Assembly (NCBI RefSeq): GCF_024055895.1
Contig: NZ_JAMXLE010000001.1
Coordinates: 2,472,698 to 2,536,697 of the forward strand
DNA length: 64,000 nucleotides
Source of the DNA: Rhizobium sp. L1K21
GTDB lineage: Bacteria; Pseudomonadota; Alphaproteobacteria; Rhizobiales; Rhizobiaceae
Reading direction: 5' to 3'
Below the pieces are notes generated by a model. It was not told where the DNA came from. It worked only from the letters and a program-made list of their open reading frames with translations, and did not search any database. Positions 57,783 through 64,000 of this stretch are shown piece after piece. Both the position numbers and the translations under genes were made by a program. Every line of letters begins with the position of its first letter. Position 1 is the first letter of the stretch.

Positions 57783-58235
57783 GTGTTTAAAATAACGTCT
57801 CTGGATGGATTAGAGTCGCAGACGGGCTCAATCGAACGCGGCCATCTGCCGAACACGGAAGTACTGTCTCATTTTTGCGCAAGCGAAGCCTGGACCGGCA
57901 ATCTTCGCAACGGACTGATCAGACTTGGCGAACTGACCACGGACATGCACGGCCTGAAGGAAAGCGAGTGCGGCTTGCTGACATTGATCCGCTGCTACGA
58001 TCCTGAAGACCGGCATCAGCTATTAAACATTCTCGAACAGGCCACAACGCGCAATTCATCGTTTTGCTACTCCACGATGATTCATCTGGGCAACGAAATC
58101 CGCCGCCCTGTTTTCTGCATCGGTGAATCCACGGGATTGCAGAACAGCGATATGGGCAAGATCCATGGCGTCTTCATTTTTCCAGGCTTCAAGCTGCAAG
58201 GCCGCGGTCAGGATATGAAAGCGGCCCTGCAGTAG
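57783..58235 (+). CDS. Hypothetical protein with PAS-like fold
   Basis: 150 aa. It has no signal peptide or membrane segment. WTGNLRNGLIRLGELTTDMHGL, CGLLTLIRCYDPEDRHQLLN and FCYSTMIHLGNEIRRPVFCIGES read like a PAS/PAC module of the type found at the front of rhizobial sensor proteins, but no output domain follows, so this is a stand-alone module if the reading is right. The start is GTG at 57783 with GGGGCGG nearby; GTG 57768 is also in frame. The upstream region is AT-rich and may hold its own promoter. I would not assign a function. Confidence 0.68.
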   Translation: MFKITSLDGLESQTGSIERGHLPNTEVLSHFCASEAWTGNLRNGLIRLGELTTDMHGLKESECGLLTLIRCYDPEDRHQLLNILEQATTRNSSFCYSTMIHLGNEIRRPVFCIGESTGLQNSDMGKIHGVFIFPGFKLQGRGQDMKAALQ

Positions 58236-58251
58236 AAGTGAAAAACAACGC

Positions 58252-58959
58252 TTATCCGCGCGCCGGGATATTGGTCGCCCGCTGCATGGCCGGACGCTCA
58301 AAGCCGCGCTCAAGCCAGGACTTGACCGATGGATTCGTATCGAACTCCACCAGATCACCGGCCTCGTAAAAACCGACGAGCGCGCGCAGCCAGGGCAGGA
58401 TTGCGATATCGGCAATGGTGAACGCATCACCCATGATCCATTCGCGGCCTTTCATTCGACCCTCCAGAACGCCCAAAAGTCGCTTTGTCTCATTGACATA
58501 ACGCTCGCGCGGACGCGGGTCTTCAATGTCCTTGCCGGCGAATTTGACGAAAAAACCGAGCTGGCCAAACATGGGACCGACACCGCCCATCTGAAAATGC
58601 AGCCAGCAGAGCGTCTCATATTTTTCCCCCGGGTCACTCGACAGGAATTTGCCGGACTTTTCGGCGAGGTATTGCAGGATCGCCCCGGATTCAAACAGGC
58701 CAAGCGGCTTGCCGCCGGGACCGTTGGGATCGATGATCGCGGGGATCTTGTTGTTGGGGTTGAGCGAGAGGAATTCAGGCGTCATCTGGTCGTTCTTGCC
58801 GAAATCGACCAGATGCGGCTCATAAGCAAGACCGGCTTCCTCCAGCATTGCTGATACCTTGATACCGTTTGGCGTCGGCAGGGAATAAAGCTGAATGACG
58901 CTTGAATCGTTTGCAGGCCAACGCTCAGTGATCGGAAAAGCTGATAAATCGGACATCAT
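58252..58959 (-). CDS. Glutathione S-transferase (YghU/nu-class-like)
   Basis: 235 aa. The thioredoxin-fold N-terminal domain has IQLYSLPTPNGIKVSAMLEEAGL, with the Thr/Asn of TPNG at the active site, and NPNNKIPAIIDPNG and LFESGAILQYLAEKSG for glutathione binding. The helical C-terminal domain has GDAFTIADIAILPWL. This is closest to E. coli YfcG/YghU, which act as disulfide-bond oxidoreductases or peroxidases. It lies 16 bases from the convergent PAS-like gene, and the 246-base gap upstream to doxX is presumably divergent promoter. Confidence 0.92.
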   Translation of the reverse strand: MMSDLSAFPITERWPANDSSVIQLYSLPTPNGIKVSAMLEEAGLAYEPHLVDFGKNDQMTPEFLSLNPNNKIPAIIDPNGPGGKPLGLFESGAILQYLAEKSGKFLSSDPGEKYETLCWLHFQMGGVGPMFGQLGFFVKFAGKDIEDPRPRERYVNETKRLLGVLEGRMKGREWIMGDAFTIADIAILPWLRALVGFYEAGDLVEFDTNPSVKSWLERGFERPAMQRATNIPARG

Positions 58960-59205
58960 GGCTCCTTGGGTACTGTCTCGAATTCAAAAAAAGCTGTTTG
59001 TCCTCACATCAGTGGCATGTTCAATCGTCTTCTTCAACGCTGCCATCCCTCACGTTTCTGTCAGCGATACGCGCTTACCTTCAGCGGTTCAGCCGTTAGC
59101 CTGCCCACATTGTTCATAAATTAGAGACAATATGTCGACTGCCTAGGTGATTTATTTGACTGCCGTTCTCGAATAAAAGGTGTTCAGACACATCAGGAGA
59201 CAATC

Positions 59206-59649
59206 ATGTCAACGAAATACATCTTGCTCGTCGCTCGCATTCTACTGTCCTTCATGTTCATCATGTCCGGCTTGGGCAAGCTTGCCGACCCTGCCGGCAC
59301 CGCTGGCATGATTGCAGGTGCCGGTTTGCCGGCGGCTACCGCTCTCACCTACCTTGCCGGCCTTTTTGAACTTCTGGCAGGCGCTGCCGTGCTTGTCGGA
59401 TTTCAGACGAAGATTGCCGGTTGGGCTCTCGCGCTCTTCTGCGTTTTCACCGGCCTCGTTTTTCACACCGGCACTGTTGCCGTCGAAGGCTGGCCGGAAG
59501 GCGCGCTCGGCTGGATCAACATGCTGAACCAGATCATGGTCATGAAGAACCTGACACTGGCAGGCGCTTACATTCTGCTTGCAACATACGGCCCCGGCGC
59601 TTTGTCGGTCGATGCGCGGAAGGGCGCTTCCAAGCCGGCCACCGCCTGA
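59206..59649 (+). CDS. DoxX family membrane protein
   Basis: 147 aa with four hydrophobic segments. ARILLSFMFIMSGLGKLADPAGTAGMI at the N-terminus and AALTYLAGLFELLAGAAVLVGF match the DoxX/SURF4-like fold; GWINMLNQIMVMKNLTLAGAYILLA follows. In bacteria such proteins are associated with thiosulfate or quinone oxidation and redox stress, but the role here is unknown. It is followed by a bidirectional terminator shared with the convergent L,D-transpeptidase. Confidence 0.9.
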   Translation: MSTKYILLVARILLSFMFIMSGLGKLADPAGTAGMIAGAGLPAATALTYLAGLFELLAGAAVLVGFQTKIAGWALALFCVFTGLVFHTGTVAVEGWPEGALGWINMLNQIMVMKNLTLAGAYILLATYGPGALSVDARKGASKPATA

Positions 59650-59678
59650 TTTGAAGGCCTGCAGACTCGAAAAAATCG

Positions 59679-59709
59679 AAAGGGGCCACGCGGCCCCTTT
59701 TCTTTCATT
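59679..59709. terminator. Bidirectional terminator between doxX and the L,D-transpeptidase gene
   Basis: A 9-bp stem AAAGGGGCC (59679-59687) / GGCCCCTTT (59692-59700) with a four-base loop has a T tract (TTTTCTTT) on the plus strand and A residues before it on the left, so it can act for both convergent genes. Confidence 0.85.
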
Positions 59710-59728
59710 CTCTTGGAGGTTCAAAGCA

Positions 59729-60418
59729 TCAACCGCCAAAGAGGGTGCCCAACAGGTCGATACCCTTGTCATTGAACCTGACTTTGCCGCTCTTACCATC
59801 CGGCCCGATCACGATGACTTTGGTGCCGACTGGCACACGCTCGTAGAGGTGCTCGACATCCTTGTTCATCATCCGGATGCAGCCGGACGACATGTTCTGG
59901 CCGATGGACCACGGCTGGTTTGTTCCGTGGATGCGATAACCGGAATCACCGCTGCTGCGGTAGAGATATAGAGCGCGCGCGCCCAAAGGATTGTCTTCTC
60001 CACCTTCCATATAGGCAGGCAGGATATGGCCTTTACGACGTTCGCGGGCGATCATTTCAGGCGGCGGCGTCCAGCCGGGCCATTCGGCCTTGCGTGAGAC
60101 CTTCACCGTCCCGGACCAGCCGAAGCCTTCGCGGCCGACGCCAATCCCATAGCGCATGGCGCGGTTCTTGCCGTTCACGTGATAGAGAAACTTGTTTTGC
60201 GTATCGACAATGATCGTGCCGGGGGCTTCATTTGTTTCAAAACGCACCATGCGACGCTTGAACTCAGGCTTGACCGTCTTTTGAACAGCAACCTGAACCA
60301 CATCACTCCTGGCAGACACTGGCTGCTGTGCAGACATGGCGGCACTCGCAGCCGAGGCGGAGCCAACAATCGCCACGGATAAACACAGGGTGGCAAGTCT
60401 GAGACCTGTTCTTTTCAT
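59729..60418 (-). CDS. L,D-transpeptidase (YkuD domain), first copy
   Basis: 229 aa. A signal peptide [20 protein letters not shown], ending ASAASA, sends it to the periplasm. The YkuD domain has [31 protein letters not shown], and the catalytic H-x-S/G-C motif as [22 protein letters not shown]. It makes 3-3 crosslinks or attaches outer-membrane proteins to peptidoglycan, as shown for Brucella Ldts. The ORF opens at 60562, but ATG 60418 preceded by GAGGGAATT is the start. A paralogue follows within 190 bases. Confidence 0.93.
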   Translation of the reverse strand: MKRTGLRLATLCLSVAIVGSASAASAAMSAQQPVSARSDVVQVAVQKTVKPEFKRRMVRFETNEAPGTIIVDTQNKFLYHVNGKNRAMRYGIGVGREGFGWSGTVKVSRKAEWPGWTPPPEMIARERRKGHILPAYMEGGEDNPLGARALYLYRSSGDSGYRIHGTNQPWSIGQNMSSGCIRMMNKDVEHLYERVPVGTKVIVIGPDGKSGKVRFNDKGIDLLGTLFGG

Positions 60419-60606
60419 AATTCCCTCTCCAAATTCCAACCAACCTATCCCAACTGGAACGCTAACGTATGTGGGCGGCAAATCAAGCCAACAAAAAATG
60501 GCCTGCACGGAGATCGACATCAGACGCAACAATGCCCGCGGCGAACCGCAGGCATTTGTCATGGTTCTTCAGGCCCCAATTGCCTGTGACCATTGTGTCT
60601 TGAAGA

Positions 60607-61380
60607 CTAAATAACCCTGACTTTGGTTCCAACGCCGACGCGGCCATAAAGATCAATCACATCTTCGTTACGCATGCGGATGCAGCCGGACGAGACGGCA
60701 TAACCAATGGTCCAGGGCGCATTGGTTCCGTGAATGCGGTAGAGGGTGCTGCCGAGGTAAAGGGCGCGCGCGCCGAGCGGATTGGCGGGGCCACCCTCCA
60801 TATGGTTCGGCAGGTAATGTCCCTTAGCCGCTTCGCGCGCAATCATCTCTTTCGGCGGCGTCCAGCTCGGCCATTCTTTTTTCGAGGAAACCGTGTGCGT
60901 GCCGGCCCATTCGAAGCCCGGCTTGCCGACGCCAACGCCGTAGCGCTTGGCCTTACCGTTTGCCATGACGAGATAGAGAAAACGCTCATTCGTATCGATC
61001 ACGATGGAGCCCGGTTTTTCCTTGGTCTGGTAATCAACCACCTGCGGAAGAAAGCGCGGATCCATCTGGCGGGACTGCTGGGCGGCTTGGCGATTGATCG
61101 ACACGGGCTGTGCCTGCGGTTGCGCATAGCGAATAATCCGGCGACCGTTCACGGCTGCGCCCTGTTGTACAGGCGCGACCTGGCGCATGGACGGAGCGCC
61201 GGAAATGGGCGCAACCACACGGGTGCGCCGGCCAAGCTGGTTGATCCAAGGTGCGGTCAGACTGTCACCAACAACAACGGGCGGTCGCTGGCCGTAGCGG
61301 TCGGAGGCGATCGCATCAACCGTTGAGACAGACGCAAGCGTTGCAGCTGCCATAAGGCAGGCAAAGAGATTCTTGAACAT
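60607..61380 (-). CDS. L,D-transpeptidase (YkuD domain), second copy
   Basis: 257 aa with a signal peptide (MFKNLFACLMAAATLASVST, then VDAIA). After a Gln/Arg-rich linker (~65-115) comes the YkuD domain: SIVIDTNERFLYLV, YGVGVGKPGFEWAGTHTV, and the catalytic RIHGTNAPWTIGYAVSSGCIRM. It is closely related to the copy just downstream, mostly in the catalytic domain, and differs in the linker. The start is at 61380. The two genes probably arose by duplication and are likely co-transcribed. Confidence 0.93.
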   Translation of the reverse strand: MFKNLFACLMAAATLASVSTVDAIASDRYGQRPPVVVGDSLTAPWINQLGRRTRVVAPISGAPSMRQVAPVQQGAAVNGRRIIRYAQPQAQPVSINRQAAQQSRQMDPRFLPQVVDYQTKEKPGSIVIDTNERFLYLVMANGKAKRYGVGVGKPGFEWAGTHTVSSKKEWPSWTPPKEMIAREAAKGHYLPNHMEGGPANPLGARALYLGSTLYRIHGTNAPWTIGYAVSSGCIRMRNEDVIDLYGRVGVGTKVRVI

Positions 61381-61552
61381 GGCGGACTCACTACTTTTCG
61401 CCGTTTTCGGGTGGAAAGAACCTAGAAGGACAATGGTAAATAAAACTTCGTGAAAATGTGGCCGGACGCGGAAAGGTTTCGGCAGGGTTAACAACGGGTT
61501 TGGCGAATTGGCTAAGGGTTGGTAAACAAACGGGCAATGAATGGGAGCGCGC

Positions 61553-62182
61553 ATGATCGCTGAGGGTATTATCGTCGGAGCCGACGGAAAACATCGATGC
61601 TTCTGGCCGGGTGAACTTCCCGATTACATCGCCTATCACGACACAGAATGGGGCTATCCGGTCGACGACGATCATCGCCTATTCGAGAAAATCTGCCTCG
61701 AAGGCTTTCAGTCCGGTCTTTCCTGGCTCACCATTTTGCGCAAACGCGAAAACTTTCGCGCCGCCTTTGCCGGTTTCGATTTCAACAAGGTGGCGCAGTT
61801 TGACGAAGCCGATGTGGAGCGGCTGGTGACGGATGCCGGCATTATTCGTCATCGCGGCAAGATCACCTCCACGATCAACAATGCGAAGCGGGCGATTGAA
61901 CTGCGTAACGAATTCGGTTCGCTGGCCAAATATTTCTGGTCTTTCGAACCATCTGCAGCGGAACGCCCGGCGACCATGGATTGGGCGACGCTGAAAGCAA
62001 ATCCGGTGACGGAGGCTTCAAAGCGGCTTTCGAAAGACCTCAAGAAGCGCGGCTGGACCTTTGTCGGCCCGACCACCGTTTACGCATTCATGCAGGCCAT
62101 GGGTATGGTCAACGACCATATTGAAGGTTGCTTCTGCCGACAGAAGCTCGAGGCGGCGAGGCTGGCCTTTCAGCGCCCGTAA
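61553..62182 (+). CDS. tag: DNA-3-methyladenine glycosylase I
   Basis: 209 aa. It matches E. coli Tag: RCFWPGELPDYIAYHDTEWG (the Cys and His zinc ligands), LFEKICLEGFQSGLSWLTIL, DAGIIRHRGKI and the C-terminal NDHIEGCFC with the last zinc ligands. It excises 3-methyladenine from alkylated DNA. The start at 61553 is preferred (GGGAG site); 61541 is also possible. The gene is divergent from the second L,D-transpeptidase. Confidence 0.95.
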   Translation: MIAEGIIVGADGKHRCFWPGELPDYIAYHDTEWGYPVDDDHRLFEKICLEGFQSGLSWLTILRKRENFRAAFAGFDFNKVAQFDEADVERLVTDAGIIRHRGKITSTINNAKRAIELRNEFGSLAKYFWSFEPSAAERPATMDWATLKANPVTEASKRLSKDLKKRGWTFVGPTTVYAFMQAMGMVNDHIEGCFCRQKLEAARLAFQRP

Positions 62183-62196
62183 AGAGGCTTGTGCGG

Positions 62197-63126
62197 CTAC
62201 ATCGAACTCGTGTTGATGTCTTCCGGACGCGGCTTTTTGCGTTGAACGGTCCGCTCGCGCTGGAAAATATAAAGGCCGGTTGCCACGATGACGGCGGCAC
62301 CCACACCTGTCCACATGTCCGGGAGGTCACCGAAGACCAGCCAGCCCCACAGCGTGCTCCAGATGATAAGCGAATATTGAACCGGTGCCAGCACGGCTGC
62401 CTCGCCGATTTCCAGAGCCGTGATCAGGAACATTTCGCCCATGGCAGCCGCCAGTGTCATGCCGGCAAGCCAGAGGATATGTTCACCTTTCACCGGCGTC
62501 TGCCAGACAAAGGCGAGCGGCAGGGACAGCAGAAAGACGCTGACCAGCGCGGTGTAGGCAACAGTTGTGCCGGTCTTGTCGACACCGGCCAGGCGGCGTG
62601 ACAAGACCTGCCGCATGGCAAAGGCGGTTGCAGCCAGAACAAGAAGCAGCGCTGCAGGATGCACTGTGCCAAAGCCCGGGCGCAGAATGATCAGCACGCC
62701 GATAAAGCCGAAAATGACAGCCGTCCAGCGGCGCGGCCCGACCTTTTCGCCCAGCAGCAGACCGCTAACGGCGGTGACAACAAATGGCGCGACGAAGGTG
62801 ACAGCCACCGCATCAGCGAGCGGCACATATTTGACGCCGAAGATGAAGCACACCGCAGACGTAACGGCGAGCGCCCCGCGCGCCACCTGCATGCCCGGAT
62901 TTTTCGTTTTGAGGAGGATGGGTCCGCGAAACGACAGGGCAATCAGTACGCCTGTGAGAAGCGCAAGCTGTCGCGTCCAGGCAATCTGCAAGGGGGGAAA
63001 CTCACTCGTGGCGAGCTTTGCCAGCATGTCGCAGACGGACAGTGACAGAAAGGCCATGGCCATGAGGATGACGCCGCGCAGGTTTTCGGTGCGCCGCAGG
63101 TTGCCCCCGGTCGGTGAGGTGGTCAT
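62197..63126 (-). CDS. EamA/DMT-superfamily exporter
   Basis: 309 aa with about ten hydrophobic segments in two EamA repeats (~10-145 and ~160-300): FLSLSVCDMLAKLATSEFPP at the start, VPLADAVAVTFVAPFVVTAVSG in the first repeat, and AVLAPVQYSLIIWSTLWGWLVFGD in the second. Members export amino acids, nucleotides or other metabolites; the substrate cannot be predicted. It ends 15 bases from the convergent tag gene. Confidence 0.9.
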   Translation of the reverse strand: MTTSPTGGNLRRTENLRGVILMAMAFLSLSVCDMLAKLATSEFPPLQIAWTRQLALLTGVLIALSFRGPILLKTKNPGMQVARGALAVTSAVCFIFGVKYVPLADAVAVTFVAPFVVTAVSGLLLGEKVGPRRWTAVIFGFIGVLIILRPGFGTVHPAALLLVLAATAFAMRQVLSRRLAGVDKTGTTVAYTALVSVFLLSLPLAFVWQTPVKGEHILWLAGMTLAAAMGEMFLITALEIGEAAVLAPVQYSLIIWSTLWGWLVFGDLPDMWTGVGAAVIVATGLYIFQRERTVQRKKPRPEDINTSSM

Positions 63127-63196
63127 GTGATCTCCTGAAGACAGCGCGAAGCAGAATTCGCTCGCGCAACAACAAAATCAGATCGGTGCACAGAAT

Positions 63197-63865
63197 TCAA
63201 TCGATACTCATCGCCAGAACGCGGCTGATCTCGGTGAGTGAACGGCCAGACTGCGTGCGCCATTCATTGAAGGCGGCCTGAACGGCAACCATGTCCTTTT
63301 TCGCGCTTGGCTGTTTGTCCACCACGCCCTCGGCGATCAGCCGGTTGACTGTACTTTGCGACAGGATGAAACTTTCCACACCTGAAAAGCGCAGAAAATA
63401 TTGGCCGGTATTGCCGCCGAGCCGCGCGCCCTTCTTTTTCAGCAGTTCCAGCAGCCCGATATAGTCGTCCGCCGGCCATGCAGCGAGGAATTTGCCAAAG
63501 GAGCCGTGTTCATCGGCGATTCCACCGATGAAGCGGGCGTTTTCCTGTACGGTCTTGATCTTCGGCCCATGGCGCACGATGGCCTTGTTGGAGACGAGGC
63601 GCTCGAAATCCTCATCATGCAGCATGGCGCAACGGGCGATGTCGAAACCGTCAAACGCCTCTTCAAAGCCCTGCCACATAGCCTCGATGACCTTCCAGTT
63701 GAAGCCTGCCTGAAAAATGCAGCGCGTCATCAGGGCCAGATAGCGGTCGTCCGGGGTCTCTTCGATTTCCTTTGACGACTTCGGCATTTGCAGCTGTTTT
63801 TCCACTTCCGCTGCACTGCCTTTGCGGCTGACGGCAATATTCCAGATTTCTTCAAATGTGTGCAT
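63197..63865 (-). CDS. DNA-3-methyladenine glycosylase-like protein, divergent Tag paralogue
   Basis: 222 aa. The overall pattern HTFEEIWNIAVSRKG ... LALMTRCIFQAGFNWKVIEAMWQGFEEAF ... LVSNKAIVRHGPKI matches the Tag superfamily, but the Cys/His zinc-site residues of true Tag are absent. A function in base excision is therefore not certain. The start ATG at 63865 is preferred over 63874. It overlaps no gene but lies directly downstream of the HAD hydrolase cut by the window edge, five bases away. Confidence 0.85.
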   Translation of the reverse strand: MHTFEEIWNIAVSRKGSAAEVEKQLQMPKSSKEIEETPDDRYLALMTRCIFQAGFNWKVIEAMWQGFEEAFDGFDIARCAMLHDEDFERLVSNKAIVRHGPKIKTVQENARFIGGIADEHGSFGKFLAAWPADDYIGLLELLKKKGARLGGNTGQYFLRFSGVESFILSQSTVNRLIAEGVVDKQPSAKKDMVAVQAAFNEWRTQSGRSLTEISRVLAMSID

Positions 63866-63870
63866 AAACG

Positions 63871-64000
63871 TCACGTCTCCAGCGTGCCGAGCAGCGTGGG
63901 CAATTCGGCAAAATCAACAATTTCCCGGAACCGCGGCGTCTCTCGCGGCGGCTCGACATGTTCGTATGCCCAGGTCAATTCGTGCGGGATGTAAATGCCG
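63871..64000 (-). CDS. HAD-family hydrolase, 3' end only (truncated by the window edge)
   Basis: The last 43 codons of a gene running off the right edge on the minus strand. It reads GIYIPHELTWAYEHVEPPRE, then TPRFREIVDFAELPTLL, ending LETstop at 63871. The IPHELTW ... ELPTLL end resembles the C-terminus of HAD hydrolases of the pyrimidine-nucleotidase or phosphoglycolate-phosphatase type. It is too short to be sure. Confidence 0.65.
   Translation of the reverse strand, partial: GIYIPHELTWAYEHVEPPRETPRFREIVDFAELPTLLGTLET

Overview
This window looks like chromosomal DNA from an alphaproteobacterium of the Rhizobiales, most likely the Brucellaceae (Ochrobactrum / Brucella sensu lato). The evidence is gene content and order: a type II glutamine synthetase with a divergent DUF2735 gene, the pmbA - inositol-phosphatase-like - DUF4170 - waaA - lpxK - DUF2093 block, a CIRCE-controlled groESL operon with an alphaproteobacterial RpoH promoter, and a RIME-like palindromic element. 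The genus is an inference from remembered gene content, not from a database search. I see no prophage, CRISPR array, transposase or plasmid functions. Nearly all of the window is ordinary, well-packed chromosomal coding sequence.

Layout. 0.1-4.7 kb: SleB-type cell-wall hydrolase, Kup potassium transporter and Mrp Fe-S carrier, all on the minus strand. 4.8-18 kb: a complete nitrate assimilation locus on the minus strand, in transcription order nasT/nasS, then nrtA-nrtB-nrtCD-nirB-nirD-nasA-cysG. 18.1-21.7 kb: a putative sugar dehydrogenase/lactonase pair, glnII and its DUF2735 partner. 21.8-25.1 kb: a GGDEF/EAL protein and a PAS/receiver protein. 25.5-33.6 kb: mutL, a YegP-like gene, tRNA-Gln, an MBL hydrolase, a DUF1499 protein, a small unknown, ppdK and a DUF2093 gene. 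33.6-39.3 kb: lipid A/Kdo and associated genes (lpxK, HAD phosphatase, waaA, DUF4170, phosphatase, pmbA). 39.4-46.8 kb: a Kef-type antiporter, patatin, rsmD, pseudouridine synthase, tadA, a GNAT, a diguanylate cyclase and a lipoprotein. 47-54.8 kb: ileS, two half-size YeeE/YedE proteins, ribF, a HAD hydrolase, a tiny membrane protein and chrA. 55-57.4 kb: groESL followed by a tandemly duplicated 3' end. 57.8-64 kb: a PAS-like small protein, GST, DoxX, two L,D-transpeptidases, two Tag-type glycosylases, an EamA exporter and the 3' end of a HAD hydrolase cut by the window edge.

How it works together. The nitrate locus imports nitrate (NrtABCD), reduces it to nitrite (NasA) and ammonium (NirBD), and makes part of the siroheme cofactor (CysG). 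GlnII then captures the ammonium. Both nrtA and glnII have a near-consensus sigma-54 promoter, so nitrogen limitation should switch both on. The nrtA leader also carries a two-hairpin ANTAR-type RNA followed by a strong intrinsic terminator, the arrangement expected for NasS/NasT nitrate-responsive antitermination. The points most worth following up are this leader, whose second hairpin competes with an extended terminator stem, the truncated and eroded methyltransferase half of CysG, and the tandem duplication of the groEL tail and its downstream hairpin.
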